Made by a program: the position numbers and the translations under genes. From Clostridiales bacterium (GTDB lineage: Bacteria > Bacillota > Clostridia > Oscillospirales > Ruminococcaceae), in the NCBI GenBank assembly GCA_012799315.1, contig JAAZLM010000137.1, positions 1 to 7,830 on the forward strand: DNA of 7,830 nucleotides, read 5' to 3'. The notes under the pieces were generated by a model. That model was not told where the DNA came from, searched no databases, and saw only the letters and a list, made by a program, of their open reading frames with translations. Positions 1-6,330 of this stretch are shown here, piece after piece (position 1 is the stretch's first letter; each line of letters starts with the position of its first letter).

Positions 1-41
1 GAAGCAATAAAGTTACAGGAATGTGGGGAGGACATGGTATT

Positions 42-800
42 ATGAAAAGAGCAATTTCATGCATAATGTTATTGGCGATAATGATTTTCGCAGTCGGATG
101 TGAGACCGTATCTTTTGACGAGGAAAACATGGAGATAGTCCAACTAAATCCCCCCGAAGATGGTCAGCAAATTGCCATTGTAACTACAACAAAAGGAGTT
201 ATAAAGGCAGTGCTATATCCCGAATATTGCCCGAATACAGTCGAGAATTTCGTTCAATTAGCAAATGAAGGGTTCTACAATGGGCAGAAAGTTTTTGCCA
301 TTGAGCCGAGCAACGCATTCATGGCGGGGAGCGATAGCGATACGGGCGAAACGGCTAAGACAATTACGGGTAAGGATATTAAGAACGAATACCATGATAA
401 TCTTTGGCCGCTCAAAGGTGCCCTATGCTCAATTGGAAGTAGAGAGGGCAGGGGAGATAGCAGATATTTCTTTGTCAATACTGTCCAGATCGATCCCGTT
501 TTAGAAAGTGAAATGGAGAAGAACGGATACCCTAAAAAAGCTATTGAAGGATTTGTAAAAGCTGGTGGAGCGCCATCACTTGCTAGACAATATACGGTGT
601 TCGGACAAGCATATGAAGGACTTGATGTGATAGAAGAAATCACTAAGGTTGGTATCGAAGATGAGAAATCTAAAATCCCAGTGGAGGAGATTATCATAGA
701 GAAGATAGAAATATCAACGTATGAATCGAGTGGGAATGACATATCTTCAGAGGAACAAACCAGCAATCCGGATAATAGAGAATTGAGTGATGAGGAGTAA
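42..800 (+). CDS. Degenerate cyclophilin-like lipoprotein (paralogue of the next gene)
   Basis: The protein has 252 residues. The ATG at 42 is chosen over the in-frame ATG at 21 because a GGGGAGG ribosome binding site at 25-31 sits 10 bases before it and because a lipoprotein signal peptide then begins at once (basic MKR, hydrophobic stretch, AVGC with the lipid-modified Cys at residue 20). Residues about 43-228 follow the cyclophilin fold and align along their length with the next gene product: YPEYCPNTVENF (59-70), KGALC (125-129), YTVFGQ (184-189), GLDVIEEI (193-200). The catalytic region is eroded. Where cyclophilins have FHR and FMIQGGD this protein has VFAIEPSNAFMAGSD (84-98), with no equivalent Arg or Gln, and SQF is replaced by SRYF (140-143). 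Residues about 228-252 form an acidic Ser/Asn/Glu-rich tail. By inference it is an exported, membrane-anchored protein that may bind or chaperone peptides without proline isomerase activity. The fold assignment is firm; loss of activity is inferred from the residues alone. Confidence 0.85.
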   Translation: MKRAISCIMLLAIMIFAVGCETVSFDEENMEIVQLNPPEDGQQIAIVTTTKGVIKAVLYPEYCPNTVENFVQLANEGFYNGQKVFAIEPSNAFMAGSDSDTGETAKTITGKDIKNEYHDNLWPLKGALCSIGSREGRGDSRYFFVNTVQIDPVLESEMEKNGYPKKAIEGFVKAGGAPSLARQYTVFGQAYEGLDVIEEITKVGIEDEKSKIPVEEIIIEKIEISTYESSGNDISSEEQTSNPDNRELSDEE

Positions 801-815
801 ATTTGACACTAAGTA

Positions 816-844
816 TTTACAATATCAATATTATATTGTATAAT
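816..844 (+). promoter_or_regulatory. Sigma-A-type promoter of the second cyclophilin gene, with a dyad in the spacer
   Basis: TTTACA at 816-821 and a perfect TATAAT at 839-844 are separated by 17 bases, and transcription would begin near 851. An inverted repeat, TACAATAT (818-825) and ATATTGTA (833-840) around 7 bases, fills the spacer and touches both boxes. It is placed like an operator. It could equally be chance in very AT-rich sequence. No terminator is visible between the preceding stop codon and this promoter, so read-through from the first gene is possible. Confidence 0.65.
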
Positions 845-885
845 ATATTAAAAGAACGCAAGATAAAAATATGAGGTGTAAAAAG

Positions 886-1602
886 ATGAAGAAAATAATC
901 ACAATATCATCAATGCTTATTGCATTGGTAATGGGGATGTTAATCATAACATCATGTGGGAAGGCTAAAGATGTGGAAATTGCTAATTTCGATCAGCCGG
1001 AAAAGAACGAGAAAATTGCAGTCATTTCAGTTGAAGGCTTTGGCGATATTAAGGTGAAGCTATTCCCAGAATATGCTCCCAAAGGTGTAGAAAATTTCAT
1101 TACCCATGCGGAAAACGGATATTATGATGAACTGAATTTTCATAGAGTAATTAATAATTTTATGATCCAAGGCGGCGACCCTAAGGGCAATGGCACAGGC
1201 GGCGAGAGCATTTGGGGGACACCGTTTGAGGTTGAATCTGTTGACGAATTGCGCAATTTCAAGGGTGCGCTATGCTATGCAAATAGGGCGGGGCAAAATA
1301 CATCTCAATTTTACATTGTTAGTGCTAATGCCGATGAATTAACCGACGAGTATTTTAAGCAAATTGAAGATAGTCAGGATATTAAATTCCCTACTAATAT
1401 TAAGGAAAAGTATAAGGAAGTCGGCGGAACTCCTTTCCTTGATGGTAATTATACAGTATTTGGGCAGGTTATAGATGGTCTTGATGTTGTTGACGCAATT
1501 TCAAAAGTGGAAACAACATATAATCAAGATGGTAGCGAAATGTCGAAACCGATTGATTATGTTAAGATTAGCACAATAAAAATAATTCCTTATGAGGGCT
1601 AA
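886..1602 (+). CDS. Cyclophilin-type peptidyl-prolyl cis-trans isomerase, lipoprotein
   Basis: The protein has 238 residues and should catalyse cis-trans isomerisation of proline peptide bonds in exported proteins outside the membrane. The ATG at 886 is preferred to the one at 871 because GAGGTG (873-878) then acts as ribosome binding site 7 bases upstream. The signal peptide ends in ITSC, with Cys24 as the lipid-attachment site. The cyclophilin domain covers about 43-235. Active-site features are present: FHRVI (85-89, catalytic Arg87), FMIQGGDPKGNGTGG (92-106, Gln95), KGALCYANR (126-134), SQFYI (140-144) and the YTVFGQVIDGLD segment (189-200). The usual WLDG-H positions read FLDG-Y, as in divergent bacterial members. 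A charged segment at about 149-180 separates the SQF strand from the LDG segment. The gene has its own promoter and a terminator directly after it, so it is probably monocistronic, perhaps with read-through from its paralogue upstream. Confidence 0.93.
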   Translation: MKKIITISSMLIALVMGMLIITSCGKAKDVEIANFDQPEKNEKIAVISVEGFGDIKVKLFPEYAPKGVENFITHAENGYYDELNFHRVINNFMIQGGDPKGNGTGGESIWGTPFEVESVDELRNFKGALCYANRAGQNTSQFYIVSANADELTDEYFKQIEDSQDIKFPTNIKEKYKEVGGTPFLDGNYTVFGQVIDGLDVVDAISKVETTYNQDGSEMSKPIDYVKISTIKIIPYEG

Positions 1603-1614
1603 TAATAAGTAAAC

Positions 1615-1644
1615 GAAAAAGCTATCTTCACAGCTAGCTTTTTC
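1615..1644 (+). terminator. Intrinsic terminator after the second cyclophilin gene
   Basis: The 10-base arms GAAAAAGCTA (1615-1624) and TAGCTTTTTC (1635-1644) are perfectly complementary around a 10-base loop. The T-run lies in the 3' arm and further T-rich sequence follows. The hairpin starts 12 bases after the TAA stop codon. Confidence 0.85.
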
Positions 1645-1888
1645 ATTTTGCCTTAAATTTTTTAATAAAAATTGGTAACTTAATACATAACAAATTATCG
1701 TGATAAAGTAATATTTTATTTAAGATGTAGTATGAATATACATGGTAACTAATGGCTATAATATTAAAGGTTGTATATGATGCTTGTAAAAGGAAATTAC
1801 AAATCAGCATAAAGAGTATCAAATTGATTAAAATAAATATTAGAACGATAAGATATGTGGAAAAAAGCTTTCATTATTTATTAGCATA
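1645..1888. other. AT-rich gene-free stretch between the cyclophilin terminator and the murA promoter
   Basis: No convincing gene is seen on either strand within the gap from 1603 to 1927. A 70-codon open frame from 1752 lacks a ribosome binding site, is rich in Ile and Lys as expected of AT-rich noncoding DNA, and overlaps the murA start. Small features present are an AT-only hairpin (AATTTTT at 1656-1662 with AAAAATT at 1667-1673), a direct repeat of TGGTAACT (1673-1680 and 1743-1750), and an isolated TATAAT at 1757-1762 with no good -35 box. None can be assigned a role. Confidence 0.5.
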
Positions 1889-1897
1889 TGGTATAAT
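1868..1897 (+). promoter_or_regulatory. Extended -10 promoter of the murA operon
   Basis: A perfect TATAAT at 1892-1897 is preceded by TGG (1889-1891), giving the TGN extension that compensates for a weak -35 box. The best -35 candidate is CTTTCA (1868-1873, 3 of 6 consensus bases, 18-base spacer). Transcription would begin near 1904, giving a leader of only about 24 bases before the TTG start. Confidence 0.65.
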
Positions 1898-1927
1898 CAA
1901 GAGGTTAGTATTAAGGAGTGTGACGAT

Positions 1928-3211
1928 TTGGATAAGTACGTTATTTGTGGCGGAAACAGATTAACTGGAACAGTTGAAGTGAGCGGTGCTAAAAATGCAG
2001 CAGTGGCGATTATCCCGGCGGCAATACTTGCCGATGAGCCATGCATTATTGAAAATATTCCGAATATAAGTGATGTGTCTATTATAATAAAAATTCTTAC
2101 GCAAATAGGCGCAAGCGTTAAAATGATAAATAAATCGACTATTGAAGTTGACAGTTCAAAGATAATGGAACCAACCGTGCCATACGAAATGGCAAGGCAT
2201 ATGCGTGCGTCATATTATTTCCTTGGCGCACTTTTAGGCAAATTTAACCGTGCACGTGTGTCGATGCCCGGCGGATGCGACCTAGGCGATAGGCCGATAG
2301 ATCAACATTTAAAGTGTTTCAAGGCATTGGGCGCTGAATATACTATCGAACATGGTATGGTCGGATTAAAGGCTGAGAAACTTGTCGGGGCGCAAGTGTA
2401 TTTTGATATTGTAACAGTCGGAGCAACTATTAATGCGATGTTGTCCGCCGTAAAAGCAAAGGGTCTCACCGTTATAGAAAATGCGGCGAAAGAACCGCAT
2501 ATTGTTGACCTAGCTAACTTCTTGAATTCAATGGGCGCCGATATTATGGGCGCTGGAACAGATGTAATCAAAATTAGGGGAGTAGATTATCTTAAGGGAG
2601 CAAGATATGCTATAATTCCCGATCAAATCGAGGCAGGAACATATATGATGGCAATTGCCGCAACAAAGGGTGATGCTATCATAAAAAATGTTATACCAAA
2701 GCATCTAGAATCGATTACGGCAAAACTTGAGAAAACTGGCGTCAATGTCGAGGAATATGATGATAGCATTAGAGTATGGGTAGATAAGCCCCTTGTTAAA
2801 ACGAATGTTAAGACGATGCCACATCCGGGATTCCCCACCGATATGCAACCGCAAATGGCGGCACTGCTGACAATCGCAGAGGGCACTAGCATTATTACTG
2901 AAGGTATATGGGATAATCGTTTCCGCTATGTTGATGAACTAAGGCGGATGGGTGCCGATATATCCGTTGATGGTAAAGTTGCGGTAATTAGTGGCACTGA
3001 CAAACTTACTGGCGCACCAGTACGGGCGACGGATTTACGGGCGGGCGCAGCACTTTTAATTGCTGGGCTAATCGCTGAAGGAACGACCGAAATCGAAGAT
3101 ATATTCCATATCGAGCGTGGATACGAGGAAATTGAAACTAAGCTTAAAAAATTAGGCGCTAATATTGTAAAGAAAGCCATCCCGGGGAGCACCTTGGCGA
3201 AGGCATTGTAA
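1928..3211 (+). CDS. murA: UDP-N-acetylglucosamine 1-carboxyvinyltransferase (MurA)
   Basis: MurA transfers enolpyruvate from phosphoenolpyruvate to UDP-GlcNAc, the first committed cytoplasmic step of peptidoglycan synthesis and the fosfomycin target. The protein has 427 residues, near the usual 417-430. It starts at TTG (1928) with AAGGAG at 1913-1918, 9 bases upstream; the N-terminus MDKYVICGG matches the family. Key residues are visible: SGAKNA with Lys22 and Asn23 (19-24), MRAS with Arg93 (92-95), the active-site loop PGGCDLGDRP with catalytic Cys117 (the fosfomycin-binding Cys, not the resistant Asp form), FPTDMQ with Asp305 (302-307), and ERGYE with Arg397 (396-400). It leads a three-gene + strand cluster, 30 bases before the WalJ-like gene. 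Many Firmicutes carry two MurA paralogues; which one this is cannot be told from the window. Confidence 0.97.
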   Translation: MDKYVICGGNRLTGTVEVSGAKNAAVAIIPAAILADEPCIIENIPNISDVSIIIKILTQIGASVKMINKSTIEVDSSKIMEPTVPYEMARHMRASYYFLGALLGKFNRARVSMPGGCDLGDRPIDQHLKCFKALGAEYTIEHGMVGLKAEKLVGAQVYFDIVTVGATINAMLSAVKAKGLTVIENAAKEPHIVDLANFLNSMGADIMGAGTDVIKIRGVDYLKGARYAIIPDQIEAGTYMMAIAATKGDAIIKNVIPKHLESITAKLEKTGVNVEEYDDSIRVWVDKPLVKTNVKTMPHPGFPTDMQPQMAALLTIAEGTSIITEGIWDNRFRYVDELRRMGADISVDGKVAVISGTDKLTGAPVRATDLRAGAALLIAGLIAEGTTEIEDIFHIERGYEEIETKLKKLGANIVKKAIPGSTLAKAL

Positions 3212-3241
3212 TTGTTTATATATTTGGAGGAATGACTGATA

Positions 3242-4030
3242 ATGGCAAGAGTATGCCCACTTTTTAGTTCTAGTAAAGCAAATTCAACCTATATAGGCGG
3301 GCAGTCAAGCGGTATTTTGATAGATGCAGGAGCAAGCTATCGTGGCATGCTCACTGCTCTTAATCATTGTAATATCGATATAGATGCCGTTAAAGGCGTT
3401 TTTATAACGCATGAACATTCTGATCATATCAAGGGACTGCATCAATTGCAAAAGCAGAGGGCGATTCCCATTTATGCATCGCCCGGCACTCTCGAATATC
3501 TTATACATAAAAAGCTTGTTTATTCGTTGGACGGTCTATATGAAATAAATGACAAGCCCATACAGGTTGCTGATATGGAGGTGAAATCCTTCCATACGCC
3601 GCACGATTGTGAGGAAAGTTTAGGTTATACTATATATACGAATGATGATAGAAAGATTTCTGTTTGCACCGATTTAGGTGAAGTTACAGAGGAAGTTGCC
3701 GATAACATTCAAGGTAGCGATCTATGTTTAATTGAATCAAACTACGATGAGCAAATGCTCAAGACTAATATGAACTACCCGCCATTCCTTAAGAAAAGGA
3801 TCTCATCTAAAGTTGGGCATCTATCCAATACCGATAGTGCAGAATTTATCAGAACTTTGGTTAAAACGGGCACAACTAGGATCGTGCTGGGGCATTTAAG
3901 CCAAAATAATAATTTTCCGTCACTTGCATCTAAGAAGGTGCTTGATAAATTAGATGATTTCCAATTGGGGAAGGACTTCACACTTGATGTCGCACCAGTG
4001 TCGGCATCCGGCATGGTTATTGCACTATAA
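3242..4030 (+). CDS. walJ: WalJ/YycJ-family metallo-beta-lactamase-fold hydrolase
   Basis: The protein has 262 residues, the usual length for this family of cytoplasmic metal-dependent phosphodiesterase-like hydrolases. The metal ligands are in order: THEHSDH (56-62; His57, His59, Asp61, His62), TPHD (119-122, His121), CTDLG (142-146, Asp144), GHLSN (192-196) and LGHLSQNN (216-223, His218). The ESNYD segment (165-169) is typical of the YycJ group. No signal peptide is present. The ATG at 3242 has GGAGG at 3226-3230, 11 bases upstream; an ATG at 3232 is in another frame and stops after 11 codons. In Bacillus and relatives walJ belongs to the walRK cell-wall regulon locus, close to rlmH, which also follows here; no walRK genes are in the window. 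A role in wall homeostasis or DNA metabolism is known for relatives only, and the substrate cannot be read from the sequence. Confidence 0.9.
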   Translation: MARVCPLFSSSKANSTYIGGQSSGILIDAGASYRGMLTALNHCNIDIDAVKGVFITHEHSDHIKGLHQLQKQRAIPIYASPGTLEYLIHKKLVYSLDGLYEINDKPIQVADMEVKSFHTPHDCEESLGYTIYTNDDRKISVCTDLGEVTEEVADNIQGSDLCLIESNYDEQMLKTNMNYPPFLKKRISSKVGHLSNTDSAEFIRTLVKTGTTRIVLGHLSQNNNFPSLASKKVLDKLDDFQLGKDFTLDVAPVSASGMVIAL

Positions 4031-4055
4031 TTCTAATTAAATTTAGTGGGTGATT

Positions 4056-4541
4056 TTGATAATAACAGTTAATATTATAACACTGGGCAAGCTAAAGGAG
4101 AATTATCTTCGTGATGGTTGCTCTGAATATATAAAGCGGCTTGGCGCATTTTGCAAGTTAAATATTATCGAGCTTGCCCCCGTGCCATTACCGGACAAAC
4201 CGTCACAATCCGCTATTTCTACAGCACTCAAAAAAGAGGCCATGTTAATCGAGAAAAAGTTAACTAAGGGCGCTTATATATTCGCTCTATGTATTGAGGG
4301 TAGAATGGCGACTAGCGAGCAATTTTCTAAGCAAATAAATGATATATCGCTATCGGGCAGGAGTACAATTAACTTCATAATCGGTAGCTCATATGGATTG
4401 GATCCATCTATTAAGTGTAAAAGCGATATGCAATTCTCAATGTCGCAGATGACTTTCACGCATCAAATGGCAAGAATGATGTTGCTAGAACAAATCTACC
4501 GTGCCTTCATGATAGGGACGAACGGAAAATATCATAAATAA
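4056..4541 (+). CDS. rlmH: 23S rRNA pseudouridine-1915 N3-methyltransferase (RlmH)
   Basis: RlmH is a homodimeric SPOUT methyltransferase that uses S-adenosylmethionine to methylate pseudouridine 1915 in helix 69 of 23S rRNA on assembled 70S ribosomes. Family motifs run the full length: IITLGKLKENYL (7-18), the knot sequence FIIGSSYGL (107-115), MTFTHQMAR (132-140), EQIYRAF (145-151) and the C-terminal YHK. The start is TTG at 4056, giving 161 residues. GGTGAT at 4049-4054 can pair with the 3' end of 16S rRNA at suitable spacing, whereas the in-frame GTG at 4050 has no binding site upstream and would add two residues. It lies 25 bases after walJ as the last gene of the cluster, and its stop codon is inside the terminator stem. 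The 3' end of this gene is the integration site of SCC elements in staphylococci; no such element is present here. Confidence 0.95.
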   Translation: MIITVNIITLGKLKENYLRDGCSEYIKRLGAFCKLNIIELAPVPLPDKPSQSAISTALKKEAMLIEKKLTKGAYIFALCIEGRMATSEQFSKQINDISLSGRSTINFIIGSSYGLDPSIKCKSDMQFSMSQMTFTHQMARMMLLEQIYRAFMIGTNGKYHK

Positions 4542-4566
4542 AGACAGGGTAAACCCTGTCTTTATT
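4537..4566. terminator. Strong bidirectional terminator between convergent rlmH and abfA
   Basis: AATAAAGACAGGGT (4537-4550) and ACCCTGTCTTTATT (4553-4566) are perfectly complementary. The innermost T-A pair would open, leaving a 13-bp stem with a TAAA tetraloop. The A-rich left flank and T-rich right flank let it work on both strands. It ends the murA-walJ-rlmH transcript and lies 54 bases past the stop codon of the convergent arabinofuranosidase gene, so it can serve both. The rlmH TAA stop is part of the stem. Confidence 0.9.
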
Positions 4567-4619
4567 AATTGCAGATATTAATTTAGCATTGCGATTCAAA
4601 GGGGATAATTATCGGTAGG

Positions 4620-6098
4620 CTACTTCTCCAGATTTAACATTACAACGCTGCAAGGGGGTATCGTCGCAGAAAAACCGTCTTTATTTATACTGAAATCTTC
4701 GAATTCAGACGGTGCAACCTCATGCGGTTCATCGAATGTGTTGTGCGCATTGATCTCACCGGTCAATATCTTACCGCTCATGCCAGCAATATCATAGTCC
4801 AATAGTATTGAGGAAATATCGGCACTTTTATCGTGCGATAAATTACATACAGTTATCGTGATTACATCATTTTCGTTAATGGATGCTGAATGATGTATAT
4901 GCGGAATAGATGAATCGCCCACTTCAATATTATCGCAAATTAAGCTTGTTTCCAATAGTGAGCCGTTCATATGTTGCTTATAGAGATCAAAGACATGATA
5001 TGTCGGCGTTAGTATCATTTTTTCCTTATCCGTTAATATGATGGACTGCAATACATTCGCCGTTTGTGCGATGTTCGCCATGTGAACACGATCACAATGT
5101 TGGTTGAAGATATTTAGATTAATTCCAGCAACTAATGCATCACGCATTGTGTTCTGCTGATATAAAAAGCCCGGATTTGTGCCTGGATGCGGATCATACC
5201 ATGTTCCCCATTCGTCAACAATTAAGCCAACACGCTTATCAGAATCATGTCTGTTCATGATTTCAATGTGTCTTGCTATTAATTCTTCCATGTATAATGT
5301 GTGTTTCAGAGTTGAATACCATTCGCTTTCATCGAATTCTATATCGCTACCCTTGTTTTCCCATGAATCGGTCGGTAATGTGTAGTAGTGTAGGGATATG
5401 CCATCTAGGCAATGCCCAGCGTTCTTCATGACTACATCAGTCCAGTTATAATCATCGCTATTTGGGCCGCAAGCTACCTTGTAGATTCGGTTATCACCGT
5501 AATTTCTTACAACGGTTTGGTATTTTCGATATTCGTCAGCATAGTATTCGGGGCGCATATTACCGCCGGCTCCCCAATTTTCATTACCGACACCGAAATA
5601 TTCAACCTTCCACGGCTTTGAGCGCCCGTTCTCCTCACGTAGAGCGGTTAATGTTGAATATCCGTCGAATGTTAGGTATTCCACCCAGTCCGACATTTCT
5701 CTAACCGTGCCGCCGCTCATATTACCGTTAATATATGCCTTGCATTCGAGAAGTTCGCACAGTCTCATGAAATCGTGCGTGCCGAAGCTATTGTCTTCAA
5801 TGACGCCGCCCCAATGGACATTTATCCTTTGCGGGCGCTTAGAACGATCGCCGATTCCGCTCCTCCAATTATATTCTTCTGCAAAACAGCCGCCGGGCCA
5901 CCTCAACACGGGGATGCGTATATTCTTCAATGCATCGAGCACGTCGAGGCGGATTCCATCAATGTTTGGAATATCACTTTCATCGCCAACGAAGATACCC
6001 TCATAAATACAGCGACCAAGATGCTCCGCAAAATGACCATAAATTTCGGGATTGATTTTGTCCTTTTTAACTTGCGTGTTAATTGTTAGATTAACCAT
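4620..6098 (-). CDS. abfA: Intracellular alpha-L-arabinofuranosidase, GH51 family
   Basis: The enzyme releases terminal alpha-L-arabinofuranosyl units from arabinan, arabinoxylan or arabino-oligosaccharides by a retaining mechanism. The 492-residue length is typical of bacterial GH51 enzymes. A (beta/alpha)8 barrel covers most of the protein and a beta-sandwich the last 100 or so residues. Visible motifs are [16 protein letters not shown] (21-36), [15 protein letters not shown] (65-79), GNENWG (171-176, acid/base Glu173), SLHYY (235-239), DEWG (295-298, nucleophile Glu296) and [10 protein letters not shown] (342-351). There is no signal peptide, so it acts in the cytoplasm on imported oligosaccharides. 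The ATG at 6098 has an AAGG site at 6109-6106, 7 bases upstream. It is divergent from a regulator gene and separated from the wall-synthesis genes by the shared terminator. No sugar transporter or other arabinose gene is in the window. Exact substrate preference cannot be read from the sequence. Confidence 0.95.
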   Translation of the reverse strand: MVNLTINTQVKKDKINPEIYGHFAEHLGRCIYEGIFVGDESDIPNIDGIRLDVLDALKNIRIPVLRWPGGCFAEEYNWRSGIGDRSKRPQRINVHWGGVIEDNSFGTHDFMRLCELLECKAYINGNMSGGTVREMSDWVEYLTFDGYSTLTALREENGRSKPWKVEYFGVGNENWGAGGNMRPEYYADEYRKYQTVVRNYGDNRIYKVACGPNSDDYNWTDVVMKNAGHCLDGISLHYYTLPTDSWENKGSDIEFDESEWYSTLKHTLYMEELIARHIEIMNRHDSDKRVGLIVDEWGTWYDPHPGTNPGFLYQQNTMRDALVAGINLNIFNQHCDRVHMANIAQTANVLQSIILTDKEKMILTPTYHVFDLYKQHMNGSLLETSLICDNIEVGDSSIPHIHHSASINENDVITITVCNLSHDKSADISSILLDYDIAGMSGKILTGEINAHNTFDEPHEVAPSEFEDFSINKDGFSATIPPCSVVMLNLEK

Positions 6099-6130
6099 AT
6101 TCCTACCTTCTTTCTTAAAATTAGCAACAC

Positions 6131-6146
6131 TTTAGAATAGTCTAAA
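6131..6146. repeat. Inverted repeat in the abfA leader
   Basis: TTTAGA (6131-6136) and TCTAAA (6141-6146) flank ATAG. The element lies in the predicted abfA 5' leader, 32 bases upstream of its start codon. It could be a small operator or a weak RNA hairpin. It does not share sequence with the ATACT-type repeat in the same intergenic region. Confidence 0.4.
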
Positions 6147-6172
6147 ATATTATAGGTAATTCCATTAACTAT

Positions 6173-6201
6173 ACTTTATCATATTATACTACCTAAGTCA
6201 A
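6173..6201 (-). promoter_or_regulatory. Probable abfA promoter
   Basis: Read on the - strand, TTGACT (6201-6196, 5 of 6 consensus bases) is followed after 17 bases by TAAAGT (6178-6173, 4 of 6) with a TGA extension just before it (6181-6179). Transcription would start near 6166, giving a leader of about 68 bases. An alternative -10 box, a perfect TATAAT at 6188-6183, has no good -35 box. A copy of the ATTATACT(A/G)CCTAA repeat lies inside this promoter. Confidence 0.5.
6183..6196 (+). promoter_or_regulatory. Candidate operator, copy 1 (abfA side)
   Basis: ATTATACTACCTAA matches copy 2 at 6273-6286 in 13 of 14 positions, exactly 90 bases apart. This copy lies between the predicted -35 and -10 boxes of abfA, where a bound protein would block RNA polymerase. 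A shorter ATACT (6171-6175) lies 15 bases before the ATACT of this copy. The natural candidate binder is the winged-helix regulator encoded next door; this is inferred from position only. Confidence 0.4.
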
Positions 6202-6227
6202 TGCGTAAATATCAATAATATGCAATG

Positions 6228-6256
6228 TTGCTTAAATGTTTAGTAAGTGCTATAAT
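6228..6256 (+). promoter_or_regulatory. Promoter of the ArsR-like regulator gene
   Basis: A perfect TATAAT (6251-6256) is preceded by TGC (6248-6250), an extended -10, with TTGCTT (6228-6233, 3 of 6 consensus bases) 17 bases upstream. Transcription would start near 6263, giving a leader of about 68 bases. It is divergent from the abfA promoter, with 26 bases between the two -35 boxes. Confidence 0.6.
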
Positions 6257-6286
6257 AGTAGTATCAAATATTATTATACTGCCTAA
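6257..6286 (+). promoter_or_regulatory. Candidate operator, copy 2 with a facing half-site (regulator side)
   Basis: ATTATACTGCCTAA (6273-6286) is the second copy of the 14-base repeat. A facing half-site, AGTAGTAT (6257-6264), is an imperfect inverted match (6 of 8) to ATACTGCC (6276-6283), with 11 bases between. The pair begins one base after the -10 box and covers the predicted transcription start, the usual place for autorepression. The call rests on repetition and position; AT-rich background weakens it. Confidence 0.4.
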
Positions 6287-6330
6287 TAGCTGATTGTATG
6301 TAGGCGGGAATAGGATGGAATGGTGAAAAA

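Noticed and set aside
275..766. 163-codon open frame on the - strand opposite the first cyclophilin gene
   Set aside because: It is the antisense of a protein with clear homology and signal peptide, is rich in Ser and Pro as antisense frames often are, and has no recognisable domain.
1752..1964. A 70-codon open frame upstream of and overlapping murA
   Set aside because: It has no ribosome binding site, its composition is that of AT-rich noncoding DNA, it contains the murA promoter and ribosome binding site, and it overlaps the well-supported murA start.
4526..4545. SCC-like attachment site at the 3' end of rlmH
   Set aside because: The TATCATAAAT core resembles the staphylococcal site, but it is explained by the conserved C-terminal YHK codons. 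No recombinase gene, second copy of the site or SCC cargo is seen.
4604..4613. Perfect 10-base palindrome GATAATTATC near the abfA stop codon
   Set aside because: It is short, AT-rich and isolated, lies between convergent genes with no promoter nearby, and is likely chance.
5412..6089. Several + strand open frames opposite the arabinofuranosidase gene
   Set aside because: All lie antisense to a full-length GH51 enzyme with intact catalytic motifs, and none has a recognisable domain.
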